Assembly (NCBI GenBank): GCA_030704615.1
Contig: CM060731.1
Span: 65,578,756 to 65,638,755 of the forward strand
DNA: 60,000 nucleotides
Reading direction: 5' to 3'
From: Takakia lepidozioides
Lineage: Eukaryota; Streptophyta; Takakiopsida; Takakiales; Takakiaceae
Part shown: positions 22,477 to 33,798 of the stretch, in pieces
Layout: each line of letters starts with the position of its first letter
Numbering within the stretch: position 1 is the first letter of the stretch
Program-made: the position numbers and the translations under genes
The notes under the pieces: model-generated
What the model saw: the letters and a program-made list of their open reading frames with translations, nothing else
Database searches by the model: none
Told to the model about the DNA's origin: nothing

Positions 22477-25400
22477 TTACTCACTGTCAAAATCGTCGTC
22501 AATCTCCATGTCCTCGTGATCCAATGCTACTGCCACAACCGCCTCTTTATCTGTATGTGTGCCAGAAGACGAGCCCTCATGAAGAGGAGCTATTACTTCC
22601 TTGTAAAACTCCGCATCAGCCACAAAGGCGAACAGATGTCTTCCTGCTGCCTTGCACGCATGGAATGAGGCCCCTGCATGGAAAGAAGGCACGATGAGTG
22701 AAGACAACCATGTACCGAGACACAAATGCAATTTAAAGCAAAGTTGGGTAATGCAAGACTGACAGATAGAAAAAAAACAAGCACATGTTCCAAGAGTGAG
22801 ATCCACCACCCTGGACGATAACAGTCTGCATGAAGGCCGGACTTTTCTCCCTTGCGCCTCTCCATGGCTCACCAGATGACCGTCGTGTTGTAAGGGTCGA
22901 GTCCACATAATTATAGATGAAATCATCATCCACCGGATCGCAGTCAACATGCTCCGCCCCTTTCAAGACTTTGAACTCTTTCACGGAAGACGGTGTGGAT
23001 GAGTGACACTCTCTAACAAGACAGTGTGCGTCGAATGCACGAGTCTGCACACACAAGAAAGGGCAGATAGAGGTGAGGGCATTGAAGCCAGCCCAAACAA
23101 CTCAGTGGAGGACAACACAATCTAGGCTTGCGTGAACGCAAGCCTGGGAGAAGGATAAGGTTGCTGAAGAGAAGAACGCACTTGCATTGATCATAACAGA
23201 TCATGAAACCCACTGGAAGACAACAAAAACCAAGCTTACGTCAATGCAAACCTGGGAGAAGGGCAACGAATATGAAGAATTGAGATCACCTGCAGACTTC
23301 TGAGCAGAACCGACATTGCCGAAGGAGGGAAATGAGACTCACCTTTTAAGAAGTTCCCACAGAACTTGAACACCCATGGCCAGTAACGCTCGTCCCAGAC
23401 ATTTGAGGCGGGGGTCCCACTCTCCGCAGGAACATCCGGGACTGCCAGCCCGTCGGGAATGTCGACAACCACAAGCTCGCAAGCAAACGCTTTCTTCTCA
23501 CCATCACCCAGGACGGCCCTTTCGCAGCCTACACATCGAACAATGAAATCATTCCCACTGAGAACACTTGTAGACAGGGAAGAGAAATGATTGAGAACAA
23601 AGACGGCGGTAGCCTGAAATGAAATACCAGAGTGAGGAATGAGAACATTGTTTCCCAGGTAGGGGACTTCTTCGCGCCAGCTCCTTTCCTTCGAGACGCC
23701 ATCATGACCAGGAAGCCCTCGTTGATAGTTTTGTGTTGAAACTGAGGACCAACCACTCTGCCGGGGTGAGGGAGGGCCTCGTATGGCCGATCAGACAGCT
23801 TCGGCCCCTTCAATCCCCCTTGAGACTTTTGAGCTGCTTCCCCCTGGGCGGTGCCCTTATCTTTCTCCTTCAAATTTTTCTTTCTATCCTTTTTCTTGGG
23901 GCTCGGATCAGGCACTGGCTCTTTTGCTTTCAAAGCCCGGAGATCTCTCAGCATCAGCTGTCTATCCGACAGAGGAGCCAGAGCCTCGACGTTATCATTC
24001 AGGTTGCGAATGACGTTCTCCTCCCATGGTGTGGATTCTTTCGGGCAATCCAGATACCACCCGCAATCTTTCAAGTGCGATCTGCTCCAGTCTTCAAGAA
24101 TACCTGATGTGTACATGGTTGTCTCCGGCGCAGTCTTTGCCCACCCATCGATGAAGAACGGATTGGAGCTAAGATGGCCGCTAGGCATAAGCATTGTGTA
24201 GATGTACCTGCAATGAAATGAAAAACAGAATGAAGAGAAGCCATATAAACAGGGACATGAAGACAAGACAATTCATATATTGAAGTCTGCCACCTTTGAA
24301 TGGCCAGAATGTGGACTAGACAGATTCTGTGTGGTGGAATGATAGTCTTGGTCAGGCTTGCGTTAATGCAAGCCTGAACTCAGGGCAGCAGATAGACCCC
24401 CTCCCTGCACTCATTGCGATTGTGTCTACCCAACAAAAAGTGAAACACCCAAGTCCCACCCCTCTTTGGCCAGGCTTGCGTTGACGATTGCAAGCCTGAG
24501 GGCAGGCATCAGAACAACCCCTACTGCTAGACAATGGAAAACCAGAATAACAGGAAAACATTCATTTACTTACCTTGATCACAAACAGCAGAAGAGCCTG
24601 TTGGAAGGCAGAGGAACGTCGGCCATAACATAGTAAACATGCTTGCGTTAATGCAAGCCTGCAGACCAGAGACAACATTGGACCCTGAGGAAAAGAAAAT
24701 GCGAAAGGGAATGCAGTTCCATACAAACCTGTAGATGACTCGTTTCATTGCCTGCTCTCCATTGTACTGCGCATTGAACAAGTTGGAGCGGAGAATTCCC
24801 CCTGGTACTGCGAACTCCCAAAAGAAGGCATACTTCCAAACAATCCCTTTCCACCTCCGAATGAAAGTTGAGAATGACTCGTCGGGCTCAACGACCACAA
24901 TTTTGAAGTCCGATAGAGTTTGCCCCATAACTTCCGAAGCCCTTTCCTCAAGCTGCCAGGGCACATGCTTGTATGAAAATGTATTCACAAACAAATGTAT
25001 TTTCAAAACAAGTTTAGCGAAGACAATGGCAGACTGACCACTGTACCTGGCACCAAAATGTCGCTTTGTGGAGCCACGCATCCCATTCGACATCACTGAA
25101 TGGCGTGATGACTCCAGTCTTGCTGTTCTTCTCCACAAAAGGAAAGTTATTTGTCTGTCGGAGGACAGGGTCAGAGTTCCAGATTTCCAGCCACCGCACC
25201 TTGTGCTGCGGTTCCACCATTGCCATTGCAAGCCTGTGGAGCTTTTCCTGAGTCATTTCTGGCCTGCTTGTTTTGCTCCAGTGGATCCAAACCTGCTCGA
25301 GGAATCCTGCACCGAGACCAGGATCAGCTATGCGAAGCTGTTTGGTGAATGTTGTGACAAGATTCTTTCGGCATATTTCCATGGCATGATTCATGGCCGT

Positions 25401-26529
25401 CTCAACTCCTGCTGCAGTGCGATCCATGTCGGAATTTTTTGCTTAGTATTCTGCCTTGGTTCGCTCCCCAGCCTCGGCAATATCATGCTGCCCAACCCCA
25501 TGCCACATCGCACAGTACAGTCAGTATACAGATGAAAACATGCAGAATGTAAGTCCACTAAAGAAATGGAAACAGGCTTGCGTTAACGCAAGCCTGATCC
25601 GATACCCAACAGAACAGGATTTCTAGGGATGATAGAGAACTCACCGTGTACATATAGTCCAGGAAAACGTCCCTGGTAAGTGTGTACTAGGTGTCTGCTC
25701 TCTTTGTCTCGCATTTCTCGTATGCCTCCGCCGTGAGGATGTTCTTGTAGCTTGCTAAAGACATCTTTCCCAAAGCCTGCATCCGGAATAGTGTGTGTAC
25801 AAGGTTCGTCGTCGCGTGTGATAACTGTGTCTGCCTGCAAAACGAACCACCTATCAGAAAAGAAAGAACAAAATGCGAAATTCTGCAATGCCGAAAAGGT
25901 GTGAGGGACACTCACTTGTTGATATCATGCATGGCTGTCATCAGCTGGGTGATGTTACCTTTCGGATCAAGAACACATGCTGCAACCGAATAGTGCCAGT
26001 CCTTGTCCTCCAGATGCATTGACGAGCTATGTATTCCATCCATGCAAGAAGACGATGTTTCCCATCCCACACAAAAAACTTTGTCCTGAAGGCGCAACTC
26101 CGGTGACTTAGCAAGATACTCCTCAAACTCGGTGTTCGCTTCCCTCCAGCAGTCATCCCACTTTTCCATTTCGGTATCATCAACATTTCTTTCGTTCCCG
26201 TGCACATCTCCTAAAGTCACGTAGAACAGTACCGGCCTCCCAAAAATATAGCCATGGAGAAAATCGCCCTGCAGCTTTCTGATGTCCCCTGTAAGTGTAG
26301 GGCGGATTGCAAGCATGGCAACCATCCGACAAAGCGGTATCATAATGTTGCCCTCCAGGATCATCATCTGCCGGATGACAGATCCAGAGTTCACCTTTGA
26401 GCCCTTCAAAATTTTTCTCGCTCTCCCTTTGTAATCCAGATCAGTGTCGACCTCAGTCTGCACGGCCGCAACTTCAGTCTGTGCTGCTACAACAGGTTCC
26501 TTCCCCTTCCTCCTCTTCTTTTGTTCCAC
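22477..26529 (-). pseudogene. ParB/DNA-methyltransferase-like gene, family 2, copy E (near full length, broken)
   Basis: The only copy here with a start: ATG at 26529. Minus-strand exons by GT/AG borders and homology: 25916-26529, 25645-25834, 25047 to about 25520, 24729-24952, 23628-24207, 23343-23528, 22785-23044 and 22477-22673. Exon 1 has a Lys/Arg N-terminus and a ParB-like region; FVWDGKHRLLAWMEYI, like the GxHR signature of the ParB/sulfiredoxin superfamily, is in a neighbouring frame, with the main frame resuming at VAACVLDPKGNITQLM. Exon 3 has LRIADPGLGAGFLEQ and EKLHRLAMAMVEPQ. Exon 5 has DWSRSHLKDCGWYLDCP and a Lys-rich linker. Exon 6 has ELVVVDIPDGLAVPDVP (motif IV-like); exons 7-8 have PWRGAREKSPAFMQ, VVDLTLGT and GASFHACKAAGRHLF. 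Damage: a TAG where family 1 has Trp (exon 2), a TAA in exon 3, a frameshift before VVDLTLGT, and loss of the segment after FCGNFLK. A ParB domain plus methyltransferase is a bacterial/phage architecture; the introns show it is eukaryotic here. Confidence 0.78.
23124..25595. repeat. Intronic palindromes, family-2 type
   Basis: 22-bp sites with core GGCTTGCGTTAACGCAAGCC. Copies: 23124-23145 (one change), 23232-23253 (degenerate), 24354-24375, 24472-24497 (4-bp insertion in the centre), 24639-24660 and 25574-25595 (perfect). All lie in introns of copy E, none in its exons. The three near 24354-24660 occupy the same intron that holds the family-1 palindromes in copies A, B and D. Confidence 0.88.
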
Positions 26530-26535
26530 AGAAAC

Positions 26536-27416
26536 AGCCTTGCGTTAACGCAAGCCTAGTGCAATACCATCTCAAATATAAAAAACCCTTCACCCTCAGA
26601 TGCAAGGTTCTCTCTAATTGCATAAAAAATAGCAGCTTTCTTTGGCTCCAGTTCAGGCTTGCGTTGACGCAAGCCTAAGCAAACAGGGCTACATGGGAAG
26701 CCTCACAGCCCTCCCAAGCTATTGAATCTGCAGTCTGCCTCTACCAAAGGAGCATTTCACAGTTACATGGACAGCCAGATTTAGGCTTGCGTTGACGCAA
26801 GCCTGAATGGCAGAACCAATCTCTCATGGAAATCACCTGCCAACACTACCCTGCCTGCCGGACACTGCATAAATGTACCTCTAGCATGCACTTACTGGGT
26901 GACCTTCATTCAGGCTTGCGTCAACGCAAGCCTGAATGGGGGAATCAAACTTCCCTGTAAATCAAACCACAAATTCTCCTACCTGGCTTACAATGTGGCA
27001 ATCTACCTCTACCTTGCGAACACTGCACTGTTTGTGGGTGAGAGGGATTCAGTTACGTTCAAGCCTGAATGGGGTAACCATATTTCCCTGTAAATCAAAG
27101 CACAAATTCTCCTGCCTGGCTTGCAATGTGGCAATCTACCTCTACCTTGCGAACACTGCACTGTTTGTGGGTGAGAGGGATTCAGGCTTATGTTGACGCA
27201 AGCCTGAATGAGGTAACCATACTTCCACGAAAACCACATAACACACTCCTCTGCCTGGCACCGAAGCTGCATTCTGCCTCTAGCAAGGGGGTGCTTTCAT
27301 ACTGGGTGTTGGGGATTCAGGCTTACGTTAACGCAAGCCTGAATGGGGGAATCAAACTCGAATGGTAAGCACAACAGACGACCCTCTCTGGTTCAGATTT
27401 ACGTTGACGCAAGCCT
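26536..27416. repeat. Upstream array of about 130-bp units bounded by family-2 palindromes
   Basis: Immediately 5' of the copy E start codon. Palindromes start at 26536, 26655, 26783, 26912, about 27049 (truncated), 27184, 27319 and 27395, so most spacings are 119-137 bp. Units share GAATGGGGGAATCAAAC, CTGCCTGGC and ACACTGCACTGTTTGTGGG phrases; two neighbouring units (26934-27050 and 27068-27182) are nearly identical. Palindrome centres alternate between GTTGAC, GTCAAC and GTTAAC. The position suggests a promoter or leader region. Confidence 0.85.
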
Positions 27417-27659
27417 GAATGGCAGAACCAAACAAGTGCAGAAAATGAAACAAATAGGAAACTGTAACTAAGGCAGGACCAAATTGGAAAACATAGTCTC
27501 TATCTGTTGTTTGATGAAACCTGTAAGACTTTATTTACAACATGTACAATGGGTGAACGTGCATATGATGAGAAGTTCCCAAAAAGGTTGGGGGAGAACA
27601 AGAAACAAGAGCATAAGCTACTCAACCACTGACGAAAACAGAAGCTATAGTAAGCTACT
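27417..27659. other. Unassigned spacer
   Basis: Between the palindrome array and the 3' end of the LINE. No gene recognised. A CATAAGCTACTCAA / TAGTAAGCTACTCAAGCA near-repeat lies at about 27612-27665 and recurs near 42538. Confidence 0.4.
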
Positions 27660-30600
27660 CAAGCATAGTGACCCTCCCAGCCAAGCATGGAGGAGATCAA
27701 GGAAGGAGATAGGCAAAGTGTCAAGCAGAGGCGGAAGATGAGATGACGCGGAGCTAGCCACATCAGCCCGATGCAAAATAGATATGGCTTGTGCTCTCTA
27801 CAAAGCAACTGAAACACGTTGTCGATAATAGGCGACAAGGACGGAGGCATGTGGGATGCTAGTAGACCCGCTCTTGGCTTCATGATGTGCACATGTCCGT
27901 AGGAAATCGTTGAAGTGCCGGTGCAATGAGCCAAATATCGGCGGCGTGTAGAGTAGGACGTGAGCGTGGGTCATAGATGTGGTTGCTCACGCAGTATATG
28001 ATACCCTGCCTCCCGAGCAATAGATGTCACCGCATCGCGAACCATATTATAAGACGTAAGACGCAGTGCGCTCACCACCACATGGACAGCGGAGGAGATG
28101 GATGGCAAGGTCATCGATGGGCTGAAGACAGATGCAGCGCTGAAGGCCCAATGCCGAAGGATGAGACAAACCGAGTCGAAGGCGGAGCGCAGTACTGAAA
28201 ATAGGGGATGAGAGGTGAAAATGTGCGATAGTGGGTCATGCTGCCAACCATGCCCCTGCTCCGGGTCCTGCGCATGATAGAAGTCAGGCTCGATGCAACT
28301 CAGAAGAAGCACTTGAGAGCATGCCGGAAAAGGAATGACGGTATACGCGCTTGGAAATGGACTCGTGAAGATGGTCGAGGCCTTGAGCAACCAACTGCTC
28401 AAATGGTGGTAGACATGCTCGCGCCAGTGCCGGAAGAAGATCTCGTGCAGAGCGGAGATGCTGCTGGAAGGGTAAAATGTCACTGTCGACATGTGTAACG
28501 GCGTCCATAAGGATGGGACGATGGTCACAGAGAAATCATGAAGCGAGGGCTGGCGCCACCAACGCCCAACTGTCAATGAAAGCTGACGGGGCGATAGTGA
28601 CAGTGGACAAAAGACCCACACCACTGGAAGAGACGGGCAGGGTGGCTTGCTGTCGTGGCAAAAGTCCCTGAGCACCCTCCAGAGCTCCTCGTCCTAACAA
28701 TCTCCCGAAGATAGTCATCATGGTAGTATTAAACCCAGATAAGAGGTGTAGGAAATCTGGGCTGGGTGGAACAGTGCGCAAGAGATATGAGTGACACTGA
28801 AGGAAACATTTGGTCAAGATTCCATATGCTACCTGTACATCTCCGAGCCTAGGAAGGAGATCGGTGTGGGTGACATCCTGGTGGAGTGCATCTTCCAAGA
28901 AGGACGTTGTGAATTGGGTGGTGCCAAAAAGGACTCCCAGGATTCTGATGTCATTGGGCGGAACAATGAAGTGAGCATGGAGGACAAAATATGCAAGGAA
29001 ACCGGACGGAGACCACACCGCACATTTGCGAGGTTGCACTGAAAAGCCCACGGCAGAGAGTTGGGTGACAAAATGATGGTAAGCTGAAAGTACCTGTGAG
29101 GCAGGGCCTACAATGTGCGTGTCGTCTGCCATCGACGGAAAAAGACAAGATGAGTATACTTATGCAGAAGTCGTGAGGGCGCGGACATAAGCCATGGCAA
29201 ACAAAGGTCCTCGTAAAGGGTCGCCTTGGCGGGTCCCAACCTCAAACTGAATGATGGAGCACTCACCTAGGCGAGAATGATGACTGTAGTATAGGGGAGT
29301 GGTGGATGCATAGAGTAATCGAACAAACGGAATGAGTTGGTGGAAATCTCCTCCGACTGAACAGAGCTCCTGAAAGATAGCCGCTCGTGACACAGTGTTG
29401 AAAGCGTTGGTGATGTCGACCTAGAGAACCACCCAATCCGGATGAAGATCAAGAGCTGCACAAATCCCCTGAACCACCGCCTCGCAACCTCCTGGAGTGG
29501 CGACCCTGAGCTGGTGTGGAAAGAGGTGTCCGGAGAAGGCATCTCGAAACTGAAGACAAAGTGAGCAGCTGACAAGGCGGTAAAGAACCTCTCCAACTAC
29601 GATAGGGCGGATGCCAGTACCTGAGGGTTTGCTCATAGCCAACCATCTGGAGGCCCCAAGGAAACGGGCCACTGGGGCAAAGATACGGCCAGCAGCAATA
29701 AAGGATCAACTCTGAAATAGCTGAGAGAAGCCACTAGCAGAGTCCGGTGGAGAGAAACAGTCGCGTAAGTGCTCATACAAGAGACCGGAAGGACCTGCCG
29801 CTGCAAGATGGGGACTGCGCGTGAAAGCCTCACTGAAGACCTCCCGATCTAGCTTGAGATCCTGGTCTGGCTCGAAGTCCTCGACAAAGAACGACAGAAT
29901 ATCCTGAGCTGATGGGTGAAGGGCTTCGAGGGCAGTGACAGTATCCGGTGATGGAGGCGCTGGTGAGGAAGGTGCTAAAGCCTTGGCCGCGCGTGAATAC
30001 TCGCCAACGCGGCCTAACATGAGACTATGATGAAGTCACATGTGGGCCGATGAGGGTGGCTGCATGGAGGAAGCAGGAGGGGCGCGTGCCGCAAAGGCTA
30101 GTGCCCGTAATTGATGCTCATCTTGCAGACTCTCCCAATCTCCAGATAAAAAACGGCGAAGACGAATGCGCGTCTCTCTGTGCCCTGACTGACCGCCACG
30201 AGGGGGCAAAACCAAACACCACTAAGGAAATAACAAGAAAAGATATTATGTTGGTATATCATCAGGATCACGAGCCAGAATGTCTAACGACAGACGGAGT
30301 GCCAGTTGGACCTCATGACGCAGTGCCACCGGAATTCTTGTATAAAGACGGGGCCTTGGCAGTCCTAGCTGAAATGCGCCCAGAACATCTAGCGCTGAAA
30401 GCCAATGCCATGCAGAGGCAAAAGGTGACGCGTGCAAGACACTGGGTTGAAATGGAGAAGTATCATTTGTGTGGGACTGATGAAGAGTCGCACACGTGCG
30501 CTAGTGTCGCGCAAGCCCTCTGATGCGCACAAAAAGACGACTGCAAGCTGGGTATGGGGTACGGTCTGATGGGAGAGGCGCATGCTGTCGGGGTAAGAGT

Positions 30601-30720
30601 GATGGGGTCGGCAATGCAGACTGCACAACTGGAGAAGAAGTGACTGGCGTGGGACCTCGAACCCTACCTGAGAGGCGTAGTGGGGGAGGGCTCAACAGAC
30701 ACTGTGTCGCGCACCTCACT
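27660..30720 (-). pseudogene. Non-LTR retrotransposon (LINE, R2-like N-terminus), broken RT gene
   Basis: Minus-strand frames in order: a C2H2 finger CPACSRLFVRIRGLARH (about 30500-30560); AAGPSGLLYEHLRD (about 29800); GIRPIVVGEVLYRLVS (about 29590); VDITNAFNTVSRAA (about 29400), the first catalytic Asp region; FEVGTRQGDPLRGPLFAM (about 29200); and MADDTHIVG (about 29110), the second catalytic motif (ADD). These are reverse transcriptase motifs of the LINE type. A TAG sits next to VDITNAF, and several frameshifts split the protein. The C-terminal part (28000-28600) ends with REAGYHILREQPHL, probably an endonuclease-like region, but I cannot name it. Part of this element recurs at 42665-43057. 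Confidence 0.75.
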
Positions 30721-31431
30721 TCGGTAAGCTCCCCTTCAAGTCATAGTTACTCGCTTTGATGCGCGCGCCTGATTCCCAACCTGGCCGCCGGGCCAACTCG
30801 GAGCTTCGGCTGCTCACCGGGACATAACGGTCCCCCCTTCGCTCTCCCGAAAGACCCTCCACCTATTTGGGCCTAATGGAATTCCCTTTGGTAGATGGCA
30901 GTCCGGAACAGCTCCCCACTCTTTGGTCGCTTTCCGGCTCGCTTGCTTACTCACTAGTTTTTGGACACCAACGGGCTTGCACCGTTCTCGGGGTTACTAC
31001 TCCCTATATATACTTCTGTAGCTGTCCGCGGGGGTTTCACAACCAGCCATGCCATTTTATGGCGAACCACCACGAAGACCCTCGATTCCCGGTGGTGAGT
31101 CGCGGTGAGTCTTGGCCCGCTCACCACGGCCCCTATGGACCGTGATGAGTCCCAAGACTCCCCACGACTCCCACCACGAGGTCTCCGCCCCCATGGTGAG
31201 TCCTATACCACCCCAACTAAGTCCCACTAAGCTACCACCACCCCTTGTGGAGCCACCCCCACCGCAACCCGGTGTGCGGGGCTCCACCTAGTGAGCGCCT
31301 CCGCTTCCCTGAGTGCCTTGGGCACTCAAGGGTGCTTCAGCCCCCCATACCTATCGCTGCCGCTGCCCCCACCACAGGGGCAGCCCCTCATGTGTCCCGA
31401 CCCCCTGCCCTCAAGGCAAAGGGCCGCGACA
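30705..31431. mobile_element. Solo LTR with 5-bp target site duplication
   Basis: A 727-bp insertion in the LINE 5' segment. It starts TGTCGCG and ends CGCGACA, the TG...CA inverted ends of LTRs. The flanks are CACTG (30700-30704) and CACTG (31432-31436). The empty site is present at about 10576-10600, where ACAGACACTGTGGGAGTTC is uninterrupted. There is no internal gene, so it is a solo LTR left by recombination. A truncated relative lies at 57012-57290. Confidence 0.85.
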
Positions 31432-31436
31432 CACTG

Positions 31437-32275
31437 TGGGAGTTCTTCGGTCGGTGAAGCTGAAGCTGAAGCTGCAGGTGATCTTGTTTTGCTAATTCTG
31501 AGATGTGAATTGTTTCCAATGCATTCTGGGCGCTGCTCCCTCTCCCACACTGAAGTCGCGCTACTCCAGCAAATCGCACAGATTGGAGATAAGAACCTGG
31601 AATCAGCGGTGGAGAAGACCGTTGTGAAGAGGACGACTCTTCTTGAACTTGGCGCCTGGAGCTTGGACTCTGGTGCGCATCAGGAACATGTAAGCTAGGG
31701 GTAGGGGTACATTGGCGTTGGGGTCTTCCAAGAGGAGCAGGTCTTCTAGCAGGAGCAGTTTGCGGCTGTGTTCAGCACCTCTCGTTGCTCTGGGGAGCGA
31801 ACTGTCAGGGATGGTGGAGTAGGCAGTAAAGGGGTTGTGGTGAGGGCTGGAGCTGGTTGCCTGTACGACGTCGGGGCTGAACAAGCTGGGGGACGAGCCG
31901 ATCGAGGCCGCCTGACCGGCGTGGGGCCCACTGTTGCACAACGTCCGCTTGCTCGCTTAGCGCTGCTACCGCTGTCGCTACTGCCAACACCTCCACTAAC
32001 TTGGTGGCGCTGCAGGCCTTGCCGAGGTCTGGCGGCGACGCCGCTCATCGTACTTTTCACTTCCTTCTCTTTGTCTCTCTCGCCCTCTAGATACGATCGC
32101 ACACCCGAAAAGCCAAAGGACAGCCTTCACCGGCGTTGGCGCTCTCTTTCGCGCTCAGTGGAAAAGCACAGTGGAATTCACTTTCTAAAGGTCTCGTTGC
32201 TTCCCTACTGCCACAAAATATGGACGGAGTGGAAATTCCATCCGGGACATAAACTGGCGACGCCATAAGAATCAA
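31437..32275 (-). pseudogene. LINE 5' segment and leader, continuing past the solo LTR
   Basis: Continues the LINE after the solo LTR. Minus-strand frames are Pro/Ala/Ser-rich (SGVAARPRQGLQRHQVSGG region, 31746-32102) and contain a run of frameshifts. A 131-bp stretch, 31458-31588, with GAAGCT repeats is present here but absent from the other three copies, where GGGGCGCCAATGG stands instead. Confidence 0.6.
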
Positions 32276-32861
32276 AAGTCAAAGGTCCAAACTCACTTGA
32301 AATTCGAACCGCTCTACAGGACCACCATAGATACATCAGACGAGAACTTAGGGAACTTCACGTGAGGCAGTCATGGAAACCAGCCAACTCTTACAGCAAA
32401 ACTCCAGTTCTAACGAGAGAGAGAGAGGAGAGGTAGACTTTGTCTCTGACTGTTGCGATTTACCGACGTGAAGATTCCAGATCAAGAAGTGTGGCAAATT
32501 GTATCAGTGACCACTTGCTGAGACCAAGCAAGAAAGATTAGCATTGTACTTCACGATTACAACCTCTCATTTTTTAACAAATGACTACTACCTAGCACAC
32601 ACAATAACCTCCTACCGCAATAAACAACCCATTTCATTCACTATTTTCTTGACTCTAAGACAGCCCTCCCCTTAAAGAAAAGCCTGGTAGCAGCACTCTG
32701 CATGGGGAATACCCTCCTAATTCAATAAACCAGCCTCCCCCCTTAAAGGAAAGCCTACTAGCACTTTGCTACGAACTCAATGAACACCTTAGTTGACTCT
32801 CAGGCAACACCCCTTCATTGAATATTGGAATGTTCACATCAAAAAAACTATTAAGATACCG
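32276..32861. other. Intergenic sequence between the LINE 5' end and tRNA-Phe
   Basis: Contains the 153-bp segment that forms the loop of the large inverted repeat (about 32307-32460), with a GAGAGAGAGAG run, then AT-richer DNA with two CCCTTAAAGRAAAGCCT phrases. No gene seen. Duplicated at 58018-58605. Confidence 0.5.
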
Positions 32862-32934
32862 TGCGGCGAGCGTGGATCGAACACGCGATCTTCAGATCTT
32901 CAGTCTGACGCTTTCCCAACTGAGCTATCCCCGC
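32862..32934 (-). tRNA. tRNA-Phe (GAA)
   Basis: 73-nt cloverleaf on the minus strand beginning GCGGGGATAGCTCAGTTGGG. The anticodon loop is CTGAAGA with anticodon GAA; the T arm is GCGTGTTCGATCCACGC; the discriminator is A. It closely matches the plant nuclear tRNA-Phe consensus. Differences: the D stem has A instead of G before AGC (GGGAAAGC), giving one C-A mismatch, and the acceptor 3' strand is TCGCCGC. The 3' CCA is not encoded, as expected in eukaryotes. There is no intron. T-runs or A-runs beyond the gene are weak. Confidence 0.92.
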
Positions 32935-33798
32935 TATATAGACCTATATACTAACCGCTCTCTATATATTTACTTTATCAGCTAAATCTATAGACAGGAA
33001 AACATAATGGAGAATCGACGCTTTCCCCCCCTGAATTAGCTTTGCTTCCGTCGGCTCGACAGGAACATGAAGACGAGGAAACAGTGGAGAATTTGCGAGA
33101 GCCCAGCTGCTGCGAGATACCATCGTTCCTCGACAATTACTTTCTTCTCACTCGCTGTGGCCCGTACGCTATGCATCTGCTACACGGAAGCGGGATGGGT
33201 AGGCAATGTGAGAGCGGATGGATTGTAGGAAGGCGTGAGTTCAGAATTGGCAGAGCATGAAGCATCGTGGTTGCAAAGTTTTGCGGGCTTCTGTGCTGAA
33301 TTGGCGGGGTGGCTTTTGAGACGCCGTCTCTTTGGAATATGCTCAGCTTGGGCATGCATATGAGGTAAGGGTGAGTGTGTATGTGCGTGTGTGCTTTTTC
33401 TGTATATAGGTTGTTGAAATTATGCACGGAGAGGAAGCATGAGCTGAAGAGTTTCCGTGTTTATTTGGGCCTTAATTGGGGCACAGAGAAAATTGTTGTA
33501 GGGATCACCAGTTGGATACATCGTCAGGAAGGATTTGTACTGTCTGCGTATCTGAAGTGGCACAGTGGTCATCCGATTGGCACGACTTCGTTGTGTCCAG
33601 TTTACCCCAGTGCTTCAGAACCAGAGAGAGAGAGAGAGAGAGAGAGATTGATCCGGGATTCGAATTCTGGGATCAGTGATTGGGCCCCACTGTAAAAGGA
33701 GAGCTTGTGGGATCAGGTCTCAGTTATCCTTTGCCTCATCATATAATTTCTCTTGTGCCTGGTCGCCTTCTCATTCGTGAGCGAGAACAGATTGGAGA
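32935..33798. other. 5' flank of the lipase gene
   Basis: Short frames only (33042-33260 plus, 33137-33427 minus), with no family match. It holds the AG microsatellite at 33623-33647 and probably the promoter and 5' UTR of the lipase gene. It is duplicated at 58679-59564. Confidence 0.45.
33623..33647. repeat. (AG)n microsatellite
   Basis: About 25 bp of AG. The duplicate locus at 59379-59413 is longer (about 35 bp), which shows independent length change after the duplication. Confidence 0.9.

Noticed and set aside
22477-26529. Bacterial contamination as the source of the ParB/methyltransferase gene
   Set aside because: Consistent GT-AG introns split the coding sequence, several copies are embedded among plant retroelements, and exon borders agree between two diverged families.
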